From positions 1 through 52,653 of the forward strand of contig JACRLJ010000016.1 in the NCBI GenBank assembly GCA_016215105.1: a stretch of DNA of 52,653 nt, in the 5' to 3' direction. The notes beneath the pieces were generated by a model that worked only from the letters and a program-made list of their open reading frames with translations, did not search any database and was not told where the DNA came from. The stretch is from Candidatus Hydrogenedentota bacterium. Its GTDB lineage: Bacteria; Hydrogenedentota; Hydrogenedentia; Hydrogenedentales; SLHB01. Shown in pieces: positions 35,413 through 43,204 of this stretch (position 1 is the stretch's first letter; each line of letters starts with the position of its first letter). The position numbers and the translations under genes are program-made.

Positions 35413-35625
35413 CGCATTCTCCAAAATGCTTCGCTTTGACTTCTATCCTGACTCCACTCGATCCAATCCATACAAACGGTACGCCGCCAGCCGGGCCAGA
35501 ATCAACGCGGGACGGAACTGGCTTGCGTATCAATGCCCCGCCGCTACGCAACCGTTCCTCGCGGTGAGCCAATAGCGTTACGGCAGCCGACAAGGTATAC
35601 TGATAGCGAGCATGAGATCAGGCGC

Positions 35626-35997
35626 ATGAAATCACGTGTATATGTTGACACCTCGGTCTTGAGCGCGCTCTACGACGCGCGGCAACCGGACCGTCAATTC
35701 CTCACGCGTGAATTCTGGGAGCGTCGAGAACAATTTGAGCTTGGAAGTTCGAGGCTTTGTGAGGACGAGTTGCGCCATGCTACGGATGAGCAACTCCGGA
35801 ACAACGTCCTGCAATTGCTGCAGGAACTGTCCCTCGTTGACGTATCCGACGAGGCACGATTGCTCGCCCAGTCATATGTTGCCCGCGGAGCCTTTTCGTC
35901 CGCGATGTTGAACGATGCAACTCACGTCGCAACTGCCGTACTGAATCGGTTTGAGATACTGGTGTCGTGGAACTTTCGCCACTTGGTGAATCGCTGA
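35626..35997 (+). CDS. PIN-domain toxin, truncated by an in-frame TGA
   Basis: 123 residues from the ATG at 35626 (MKSRVYVDTSVLSALYDARQ). PIN features are Asp8 in the first strand, a FWERREQFELGSSRLCEDEL core with acidic residues, and Asp97 in MLNDATHVATAVLN followed by EILVSWNFRHLVNR. The reading ends there at TGA (35995-35997). The same frame stays open for another 25 codons to 36073-36075 and encodes RRAMVQAINADLGLPSVEIL and APPEI. That is the expected tail of this PIN subfamily, which usually ends '...HIxN...I..V....G.....I.TPEEL'. A single CGA-to-TGA change would explain it. The catalytic part is complete, so residual function is possible. Confidence 0.8.
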   Translation: MKSRVYVDTSVLSALYDARQPDRQFLTREFWERREQFELGSSRLCEDELRHATDEQLRNNVLQLLQELSLVDVSDEARLLAQSYVARGAFSSAMLNDATHVATAVLNRFEILVSWNFRHLVNR

Positions 35998-36086
35998 CGC
36001 CGGGCGATGGTGCAGGCGATCAATGCCGACTTGGGATTGCCCTCCGTGGAAATCCTGGCGCCGCCGGAAATCTGAGGGTAAGAGCG

Positions 36087-36314
36087 ATGACATACTTCGA
36101 CTACCAATCAACGGCTCGCGAGGCGGGTATACCGGATGACGTCTTGGCCGCATGGCGGGCCGGTTTCGAACGAGAGTATCCCCAGGATGCTATGATGCTC
36201 GAGCTTCGCCTCCTTCGGGCGTGTCAAGCCGCGCGTGGCGGAGACGACCAGCGCAAGCGGGTTGTTCAAGCTCTGGAGGAAGAGTTTCGGCTTCTCGACA
36301 AGATGCCTGCCTGA
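36087..36314 (+). CDS. Small protein, possible partner of the PIN toxin
   Basis: 75 residues; GAGGG is eight bases before the ATG at 36087, just 12 bases after the extended end of the PIN gene. The sequence is acidic and helical (MTYFDYQSTAREAGIPDDVL at the start, VVQALEEEFRLLDKMPA at the end), with no DNA-binding motif that I can name. Position and size fit an antitoxin or accessory protein of the PIN gene, though antitoxins more often come first. Family unknown. Confidence 0.6.
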   Translation: MTYFDYQSTAREAGIPDDVLAAWRAGFEREYPQDAMMLELRLLRACQAARGGDDQRKRVVQALEEEFRLLDKMPA

Positions 36315-36365
36315 GCACTGCGGCACACTAACGACTGGCCGGCCTGCGCGGCAAGGGGGTACACG

Positions 36366-37214
36366 ATGATTTCAAAAGGGCGGTTTTTGAACATCCTGCG
36401 GCGGGCCGCCGTCGTGGTGGCCATTTCGTTGACCTTGTTTTCCGTTGTCTTCTACTATCAACAAGGCGTTCTCATCTTCCAAACAGAGCGCGAGCTCACG
36501 CGCGATCCCAGCGCGCTGGGATGGGCCTTCGAGGACGTATCGCTTCCCGTGATGGGCGAGACCACTCACGGCTGGTTCATGCCGCTGGAGAGCGCGCGCG
36601 GCGTCGTGCTATTTTGTCACGGCAACGGCGGGAACGTGGCGATGCATCTCGACGGGACGCGGCTGTTCCGTGCGCTCGGGTATTCGACGCTCACTTTCGA
36701 CTATGGCGGCTACGGCCGCAGCACCGGCAGGCCATCCGAGACTCGGATGTACGCGGATAGCTTGGCGATGTGGACGTACGTTACCGAGACCCGGCGAATT
36801 CCCGCGAATCACATTATCATCTGGGGTCAGTCCTTTGGCGGCGCCGCGGCGTGCGATCTCGGCGCGCGCGTGCAGCCTGCGGCAGTTGTCCTGGAGAGCA
36901 CGTTCTTATCCATGGCCGATTGCGTGTTCGGGGAACGCTGGGCACTCCCTGGGGATTGGTTGTTGCGCTATCACTTCCGCAACGTGGACAAGGTCGGGCG
37001 AATTCACGCCCCCCTGCTCGTCATTCACAGCCCAGATGACACGCTGTTCCCGATACGTCATGGCCGTGGGCTTTACGAGCGCGCGAATGACCCTAAGCGC
37101 TTCATCGAAAAGCGCGGCGACCATTACGACACGGCGATACCCAATAAGCGCCTTCCCGAAGACGTGAAGAAGTTCCTCGAGCCGCTTCTGGTGGACGCGG
37201 CGGAAGCGTCGTAA
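36366..37214 (+). CDS. Membrane-anchored alpha/beta hydrolase (BEM46/ABHD13-like)
   Basis: 282 residues. An N-terminal helix (VVVAISLTLFSVVFYYQQG) is followed by an alpha/beta-hydrolase fold: LFCHGNGGN (oxyanion region), FDYGGYGRS, the nucleophile elbow GQSFGG with Ser156, the acid in HSPDDTLFP (Asp224/225) and the base in KRGDHYDT (His253). The pattern 'QxxLIFxP...G.WF.P...VVLFCHGNGGN' is that of the Bem46/ABHD13 serine-hydrolase group, whose substrates are mostly unknown. The catalytic triad is complete. It has no obvious operon partner. Confidence 0.85.
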   Translation: MISKGRFLNILRRAAVVVAISLTLFSVVFYYQQGVLIFQTERELTRDPSALGWAFEDVSLPVMGETTHGWFMPLESARGVVLFCHGNGGNVAMHLDGTRLFRALGYSTLTFDYGGYGRSTGRPSETRMYADSLAMWTYVTETRRIPANHIIIWGQSFGGAAACDLGARVQPAAVVLESTFLSMADCVFGERWALPGDWLLRYHFRNVDKVGRIHAPLLVIHSPDDTLFPIRHGRGLYERANDPKRFIEKRGDHYDTAIPNKRLPEDVKKFLEPLLVDAAEAS

Positions 37215-37373
37215 CGAATCGATCTGTCGATAGGCTGTCTAGCAAGTTAAGAGGGTCTAGCAGAAGCCTTGGCGACGATACGTGGACGGCGAGGACGCCG
37301 TCCCTCCCGTTCGATCCGGCACAGGTTTAGTTAAAGGGTCCGAGGCAGGCAAGCTAGTTTTGCCAGATATTAT

Positions 37374-37387
37374 CGTACTATTGTACG
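37374..37387. promoter_or_regulatory. Inverted repeat upstream of the RHH-like gene
   Basis: CGTAC-TATT-GTACG, ending 29 bases before the ATG at 37417. This is the right size and place for an autoregulatory operator of a ribbon-helix-helix protein. I see no unambiguous -35/-10 pair. Confidence 0.45.
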
Positions 37388-37416
37388 TAAAGGTGTTAGA
37401 AACTCGGAGTAAGGAA

Positions 37417-37722
37417 ATGGGAACAGTCAAGAGAACCTATGCGCTTCCCGAGGAAATCGTGACGCGATTTGAACAGTCGGTGGCTCCGAGACGGCGGAGT
37501 TCGGTGCTTGCCAAAGTGATGCAGCAATGGATGGCGGAACAGGAACGAGGGGAGCTTACGGAGCGCGTCGTCGAAGGGTGCCGTGAGATGGCGGACACTT
37601 ACCTTGAACTGGAGCGCGATTTTCACTTGTTGGAGGAGGAGGCCGATCGTGAAATCCCGATTGGCTGGGAGGACATACGCCCTCCCAGCCATGCAGCCGC
37701 ACGTTTAGTTCTTCCCGACTAG
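37417..37722 (+). CDS. Orphan ribbon-helix-helix-like antitoxin
   Basis: 101 residues from the ATG at 37417, with GGAG/AAGGAA upstream. The N-terminus MGTVKRTYALPEEIVTRFEQ, followed by RRRSSVLAKVMQQWMAEQE, has the strand-helix-helix look of CopG/RHH antitoxins. The acidic C-terminal half (ELERDFHLLEEEADREIP, then GWEDIRPPS) would be the toxin-binding part. No toxin gene follows: the next gene, 54 bases on, is on the other strand. It is either an orphan regulator or the remnant of a toxin-antitoxin pair. RHH identity is judged from pattern only. Confidence 0.7.
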   Translation: MGTVKRTYALPEEIVTRFEQSVAPRRRSSVLAKVMQQWMAEQERGELTERVVEGCREMADTYLELERDFHLLEEEADREIPIGWEDIRPPSHAAARLVLPD

Positions 37723-37775
37723 ATATCCCATGCGAGGGAAAACGGATCAGAAATGTAGCGTTCCAGAACTGCGCG

Positions 37776-39725
37776 CTACATCTTTTCTACAATCCTATAG
37801 AGGGAACCGCCGGGTTCTCTTAGAACACAGGGCAGTTGTAGGGTGAGGCCGACGGGGGCGTAGACGTAGCTGAACTGGTAGGTGTTTGCCAGCGCTTGCC
37901 ATTCTTCGGGTGTTCGCGCGGTCCAGCGTTCTTGCCAGGATGGGCCCGGGGTTGGGCGCTGGTCGTAGTGGATACCGTAGAGGTCGGCGAAGATGCGGAC
38001 TTGCGCGGAGAATAGGCTGGGCATGTAGGCGATCTTGATGGCGTCGGCATCGCCGATGGAGCAATGGCCGGTACGTGTGGGGAATATGAGGTCAGCGGGG
38101 CCGCCCAGCAAGATCGCGGAGTCTTGGCCTTGTTCGGCGAGATAGCGCGTGACAGCGCGGTCAAATTCGGATAGCGGAAGTGTTGTGCGTTGGCGCCATT
38201 GGCCGTAGGTCATGGTGAGAAGCAGCACGGCACAGCAGACATACGCAATAGCGGGGCGGGCCAGCCACATACCGCGCAGCGCGCCGGCGTTTGCGTGAGA
38301 CACTTCACGGTGAAGCAGGTACTGCATCACAGCGAATCCTGCCACGGCGCACGCGGCGCCGAAGTGGTGAATCCACCCGACCACGCCGAGCGTGATAAGG
38401 CCGAGCGCAGCGTGGACCATGCGCGGGCGCGCATGATCGAATGCACGCAACTGCGCTGCAAACGCCGCGCCGCAGAGCGCCAAGAACACACCGTCACCGG
38501 GTTCGATGTAGCGTTTGTAGAGGGTATCCTGCGCGAACGCTCCAAAGACGGGCTTCACGACTTCGAAGAGCAAGACCAAGCCGACAAACATGGCGCCGGA
38601 TACATATGCGCGCTGATTGCGTTTCTGCGCGCCGCATAGCAGCGCGATGGTCAGGGGTGTCAAGATGAGGGCGGCGTGGTTGATTAGCCGGTAGGGAATC
38701 CAGGCAGTGAACACGAAGGGCGTGCTTGGTCCGAGCGTGCACTGTACCGCGATTGTGCCGTAGATGATCGCGGCGACCGTAAACGCGTACACCGCCAATG
38801 CGGCGCGTGGTCCCATGCGTTTCTCGCTGCGCCACTCGGTCCAGGCGGCGCCAGCCGTGAGCAGCATCGCAACGATTAGTGCGAGGTGGCCATTGCCATC
38901 GTTCGGGCCAATGGGCACGCGCCGGTGCGGGTCGTAGTACGCGATGAACGTCCGCCACGCCTCGGCGGTCTCGGCGTCGAAGGCGTAGGGCCCAGACGCC
39001 GGCAACGGCACGGCAAATCGCTGCACGATCAACCAGAACGCGGCGGTAATCGCCAGACCGCCGAGTCCACCGGCCAGCATGGACGTCCACGCACGGCGTT
39101 CGCCTCGCCAGTAACACACCACGAGCGCCAGACCGGCCAACGGCAGCAATTGCGGTAGCTGCCCCAAGTGAACGCACGGCATAACGCCGAGCATGAGCCC
39201 CGCGACGGCCATGCGGCGGGTCATGATTGCGCAAAGCGCCAGCAGCGCCCAGGCCGTGCCCACCTGTCCGTAGGAGAAGACCCCGGGAAACACCATGAGC
39301 GGGTAGACGTTGTCGAAGCTGACATGGACGTGCAGCAGGATGAGCAGCGCCGCGACGTGTCCCGCGACCGCCCGCCGCGCGAGCCGCGCGCCCAGTAGGA
39401 AGGCCGGGACCACCGCTGATGCAAGAAACAACACGTTGTGCAGGCCGTTGAAGAAGACCAAATTCGGCCACAGGCGCCACAACGCCGTCGCGGCGTAGGT
39501 TTGGCCGCTGAAACTGTTGTGGAGAAAGATGTAGGTAGGGTGATTCACAGGGTAGTGAATCTGACCGAGGAAGATCCGCGCGTCCTCGTAGCTCTCATCC
39601 CACTGTACGCCGCGCAGGGCGATCATTAGGATGCAGAACGCAAGCCAGAAGAAGATTCCCCAGCGCAACTGACGGTCGAGTGCGGAGTCAGGCGTCTCGT
39701 CGAGGTTATCCGCGGGCTTCAGCAT
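37776..39725 (-). CDS. Polytopic GT-C-like membrane protein
   Basis: 649 residues; AGGGGG before the ATG at 39725. About 12-13 transmembrane helices. The first periplasmic loop has an acidic WDESYEDARIFLGQIHYPVN stretch, where GT-C transferases keep their catalytic Asp/Glu. The C-terminal 140 residues are soluble (AILLGGPADLIFPTRTGHCS). Use of a lipid-linked sugar donor is plausible but not shown. It lies divergent from the GH50 gene. The N-terminal region differs from the other GT-C-like protein at 14549-16705. Confidence 0.65.
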   Translation of the reverse strand: MLKPADNLDETPDSALDRQLRWGIFFWLAFCILMIALRGVQWDESYEDARIFLGQIHYPVNHPTYIFLHNSFSGQTYAATALWRLWPNLVFFNGLHNVLFLASAVVPAFLLGARLARRAVAGHVAALLILLHVHVSFDNVYPLMVFPGVFSYGQVGTAWALLALCAIMTRRMAVAGLMLGVMPCVHLGQLPQLLPLAGLALVVCYWRGERRAWTSMLAGGLGGLAITAAFWLIVQRFAVPLPASGPYAFDAETAEAWRTFIAYYDPHRRVPIGPNDGNGHLALIVAMLLTAGAAWTEWRSEKRMGPRAALAVYAFTVAAIIYGTIAVQCTLGPSTPFVFTAWIPYRLINHAALILTPLTIALLCGAQKRNQRAYVSGAMFVGLVLLFEVVKPVFGAFAQDTLYKRYIEPGDGVFLALCGAAFAAQLRAFDHARPRMVHAALGLITLGVVGWIHHFGAACAVAGFAVMQYLLHREVSHANAGALRGMWLARPAIAYVCCAVLLLTMTYGQWRQRTTLPLSEFDRAVTRYLAEQGQDSAILLGGPADLIFPTRTGHCSIGDADAIKIAYMPSLFSAQVRIFADLYGIHYDQRPTPGPSWQERWTARTPEEWQALANTYQFSYVYAPVGLTLQLPCVLREPGGSLYRIVEKM

Positions 39726-40048
39726 GGCGCCCCCTAGCTAACCAGCAACCACCGGCAAATCCGGCGGCACGAAGAAGGCGGCCCCCAAAGGGCGGCTAGG
39801 CGTTTCACTCGGTGCGCAGGCCTTCCATTAGTTAGCTGGAATGGCGGAACCGGCGAATTGGCGATGACCGTGAGACAGGTTTCCATGACCCGGTGATCAT
39901 CGCACAGCCCCTGCTGAAACACAATACGCGCACGGGGCAGACACAGCTCTCCAGCGCCATCCTGTGCGTGTGGAACTTTTTTGCGCGACTCCCTATTGTA
40001 TACGCGGCTACGTATGTCTGGCGTGGCAAACGGAGGAGGAGAGGGTCC

Positions 40049-42160
40049 ATGGGTGATGTCCTAGTAGCGGCGTGCGCATTCCTGGGGACGTTGGCGGCAA
40101 CCGGATCCGCAGTGGCCCCAGACGAAACCGCAGTGGAATTGTTCGACGCCGCTGCCTTGCCGACGAACTTGGTCCAGAATAGCGCCACTGCGTCGCTAGC
40201 GCCTGTTGGCGCCGGACACGGCTTGCGGGTCGAATTCCAGAAAGCGGACTGGCCCAACGTCTATTTCAAGGCCCCCCACGGTGTGTGGGACTGGACCGAG
40301 TACCTCGGAATCGCCGTCGACATTCAGAATCCCGGGACGGAACCGGTCGATGTGTGCTGCCGTGTAGACAATGAGGGCGCGGACGGCATGAAGGCGTGCA
40401 ACACCGGCAAGACGACCATACGTCCTGGCGAAACGCAAACGTTCTCGACGTACTTCAACGTCGCGAGCGGCAAGTCGGAGCGGTTCTGGGGGATGCGCGG
40501 TGTGCCGGGCAAAGTGATGCGGAGTTCGGGGCCTCCATTGGATCGCGCGAAGATCGTCGCGTTCCAGTACTTCCTTCCCACGCCCCAACATCCGCAAGTT
40601 CTTGTTCTGAGCAATATCCGTGTATTCGGAAAAGGAAAGGCGCTCGAGGAGATCGAGAAGTTGCCGTTTGTGGACAAGTACGGCCAGTACAACGGTGCCG
40701 ACTGGCCTGGAAAACTGAAGAGCGCGCACGACTTCAAGAAATGGTCAAAGGCGGAAAAAGCTGCGCTCGATACAACGCCCGCGCTGGCCGGACGCGACTC
40801 ATACGGCGGCTGGGCCGATGGTCCAACGCTTGAGGCCACCGGCTGGTTTCGCTCGCAACAGGTAAACGGCAAGTGGTGGCTGGTCACGCCAGACGGTCAC
40901 TTGTTCTTTTCCGCGGGCATGGATTGCGTCGGCACGTCAGACTCGACGTTCATCACCGGCCGCGACGGATGGTTTGCATCAATTCCCAAGGAGACCTCGA
41001 AAAACAAGGCGCTCTTCGGCCAGGTCGATGGCGTGCACAGCATGGCCGAGGCGATCGACGGGAAGGGAAAGATATTCAACTTCTACAAGGCCAATCTGGA
41101 ACGCAAGTACGGCAAGGACTGGGCCGCGAAGTGGCGCGAAACCACGGTCGCGCGCTTGCAGGCCTGGGGCTTCAACACCATCGCCAACTGGTCGCAGCAG
41201 GACGTCGCCGACGTAGGCAAGATGCCGTTTACGGCCACCGCGGGAATCGGCGGCAATTTCCGCCGCGTCGAAGGGGGCAGCGGCTATTGGGGAAGGATGT
41301 CCGATCCCTTCGATCCGAGTTTCCTGATCGCGGCCGAGTCGAGTCTGGCGCCGGTTACGGAGAAGTACGGCAAGAATCCCATGTGCATCGGATATTTCGT
41401 CGATAACGAGTTGTCGTGGGGAAGCGCGAACGGTCACGCGATCGCCGAATGGGTTCTTAATAGTCCGCCGGACCAGCCGTGCCGGGCGGCGCTCGTGGCG
41501 CGCCTCAAGGAGCGCTATCCCGCCATCAGTGACGTGAACCGGGTGTGGGCCACGAACGCGCCGGACTGGGACGCGTTGCGCGCGCCCGGCAATCCCAACG
41601 CCGCGTGCGCAAAAGATCTCGACGAGTTCATTTACCTGTTTGCCCGCCGCTATTTCGATACGGTCAACGCGGCGCTCAAGCGCCACGCGCCGCACCAACT
41701 GTATCTTGGATGCCGCTTTGCCGGGCCGCCGTGCAAGATGGTCACCCGCGCGTGCGCGGAAGTGGCCGATATCGTCAGCTTCAACCTTTATCAGCGTGCG
41801 ATCAACGCGGCGGACTGGACCGGGCCCAATGACTTGGGCAAGCCCCTGATTATCGGCGAATTCCATTTCGGCGCGCTGGACCGCGGTATGTTTCACCCAG
41901 GGCTTGTTGAAACGAAAGATCAAAACGAGCGCGCGGCAAGCTACAAACTCTACGTCGAGAGCGTGGTAGATTGCCCCGCGTTTGTCGGCTGCCACTGGTT
42001 CCAGTACGTGGACGAGCCGATCACGGGGCGCTACTTCGATGGCGAAAACTACAACATCGGATTTGTGACTGTCGTGGATCAGCCCTATCCGGAGATGGTG
42101 TCTAAGGCCAAAGAAGCCCACGCGGCTACGTACGCTCGGCGTTACCTCGGCACAAAGTAG
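40049..42160 (+). CDS. Secreted GH50 (beta-agarase family) glycosidase
   Basis: 703 residues from the ATG at 40049, with GGAGGAGAGG upstream; signal peptide MGDVLVAACAFLGTLAATGS. Residues 30-195 form a carbohydrate-binding-like beta-sandwich. The stretch LPFVDKYGQYNGADWPGKL marks the start of the GH50 catalytic region, and VNGKWWLVTPDGHLFFSAGM follows. The acid/base Glu454 is in GYFVDNELSW, and the nucleophile Glu604 is in PLIIGEFHFGALDRGMFHPG. Both are in the usual GH50 order and spacing. Known GH50 members are beta-agarases, mostly from marine bacteria, cutting agarose or agaro-oligosaccharides. The true substrate here may be another galactan. No other agar gene is adjacent. Confidence 0.88.
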   Translation: MGDVLVAACAFLGTLAATGSAVAPDETAVELFDAAALPTNLVQNSATASLAPVGAGHGLRVEFQKADWPNVYFKAPHGVWDWTEYLGIAVDIQNPGTEPVDVCCRVDNEGADGMKACNTGKTTIRPGETQTFSTYFNVASGKSERFWGMRGVPGKVMRSSGPPLDRAKIVAFQYFLPTPQHPQVLVLSNIRVFGKGKALEEIEKLPFVDKYGQYNGADWPGKLKSAHDFKKWSKAEKAALDTTPALAGRDSYGGWADGPTLEATGWFRSQQVNGKWWLVTPDGHLFFSAGMDCVGTSDSTFITGRDGWFASIPKETSKNKALFGQVDGVHSMAEAIDGKGKIFNFYKANLERKYGKDWAAKWRETTVARLQAWGFNTIANWSQQDVADVGKMPFTATAGIGGNFRRVEGGSGYWGRMSDPFDPSFLIAAESSLAPVTEKYGKNPMCIGYFVDNELSWGSANGHAIAEWVLNSPPDQPCRAALVARLKERYPAISDVNRVWATNAPDWDALRAPGNPNAACAKDLDEFIYLFARRYFDTVNAALKRHAPHQLYLGCRFAGPPCKMVTRACAEVADIVSFNLYQRAINAADWTGPNDLGKPLIIGEFHFGALDRGMFHPGLVETKDQNERAASYKLYVESVVDCPAFVGCHWFQYVDEPITGRYFDGENYNIGFVTVVDQPYPEMVSKAKEAHAATYARRYLGTK

Positions 42161-42259
42161 CGCCGAATGCCTGAGTCCTTCGAGGCGTCGGGACTAACGT
42201 GACTCCCAATGGCCCGCCGACTCTGTAGCAAGGTTGTGTTCAATAGAGGCAGGATCCCA

Positions 42260-42304
42260 ATTCCCCTGCAAAATGATACCGCAGGTACCATTCTGCGAGG
42301 GAAT
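42260..42304. other. Long near-perfect hairpin with 3-base loop
   Basis: Arms 42260-42280 and 42284-42304 are 21 bases each. They differ at four positions, all of which would still form G-U or A-C style pairs on one RNA strand. It lies in the 291-base gap between the GH50 and DUF2161 genes, which otherwise holds no gene. It may be a terminator-like RNA structure or a decayed miniature element. Confidence 0.5.
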
Positions 42305-42451
42305 TTCACGCAATGGTGTTCCAAATTGGCCTATTTGTCGAAAATGGAGCCGCTCGAATTCGAAATTGCGAGTTGGCTATTACCTGTCGAGTACGATGCG
42401 CCGATATAATCTTTGCTCAATCGTACGCCGTCGATTCTGACACCGGTGGTT

Positions 42452-43204
42452 ATGGCGAAGAAACGCAAGCAGAGTACCTCGATCAAAGAGACCGACCTCT
42501 ACCGGCCGGTCCGGGACTACCTCATCGCGCAGGGGTACACGGTGCGGGCGGAAGTACACGACTGCGACGTGACGGCGACCAAGGATGGCGAACTCATCGT
42601 GATCGAACTGAAACGCGCGTTCAACCTCGATCTACTGTTGCAGGCAACGGCGCGGCAGCGCGCGGCGGATTCGGTGTATGTGGCGATACCACGTCCAGCG
42701 TCGCTGGCCCGCCGTACGGGTTGGCAGAGCATGAAACACGTATTGCGCCGCCTCGAATTGGGTCTCATCTTGGTAGCGCTGGACACGCCGAAACCTTCAA
42801 TCGAGATCGTGTTTCATCCGTTGCCCTACGAGCGGAAGAAGAATCGCGGGAAGAAGCGGGCCATCCTTCACGAGATATCCCAACGGTCGGGTGACTTCAA
42901 CGAAGGCGGAAGCAATCGGCGCGCGCTGATGACCGCGTACCGGGAGGCGGCGATTCGTATCGCCTGCTATCTTGAAACCCTCGGTCCGATGGCGCCGCGC
43001 GCGCTGCGCGAGTTGGGAACGGGCGCAAAAACCCTGTCGATTCTCGCGAGCAATTACTACGGATGGTTTGAACGAGTCGAGCGCGGCGTGTACGCCGTGA
43101 AAGCGTCCGCGGCGGCCGAGCTGGTCAATTACCCGGAACTGGTCCAGCGTTTTCGAGACGAGCTTCCACGCGAGACGCCGGGATTGCCTGCGCCTGAGTC
43201 TTGA
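42452..43204 (+). CDS. DUF2161 family PD-(D/E)XK nuclease-like protein
   Basis: 250 residues from the ATG at 42452. The N-terminal basic stretch MAKKRKQSTSIKETDLYRPV leads into the PD-(D/E)XK core: DCDVTATKDGELIVIELKRA (Asp37/39, Glu52, Lys54) and LLLQATARQRAADSVYVAI. The C-terminal half (ALRELGTGAKTLSILASNYY, then GWFERVERGVY) is a winged-helix-like region known from DUF2161/COG5482 proteins. Members are predicted phosphodiesterases of unknown role. The last 80 bases overlap, antisense, the 3' end of the gene on the other strand. No restriction-modification or defence partner is nearby. Confidence 0.85.
   Translation: MAKKRKQSTSIKETDLYRPVRDYLIAQGYTVRAEVHDCDVTATKDGELIVIELKRAFNLDLLLQATARQRAADSVYVAIPRPASLARRTGWQSMKHVLRRLELGLILVALDTPKPSIEIVFHPLPYERKKNRGKKRAILHEISQRSGDFNEGGSNRRALMTAYREAAIRIACYLETLGPMAPRALRELGTGAKTLSILASNYYGWFERVERGVYAVKASAAAELVNYPELVQRFRDELPRETPGLPAPES

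Noticed and set aside
42452-43204. Restriction-modification or defence island around the PD-(D/E)XK protein
   Set aside because: No methyltransferase, helicase or other defence gene is adjacent; the neighbours are a glycosidase and secreted paralogs.
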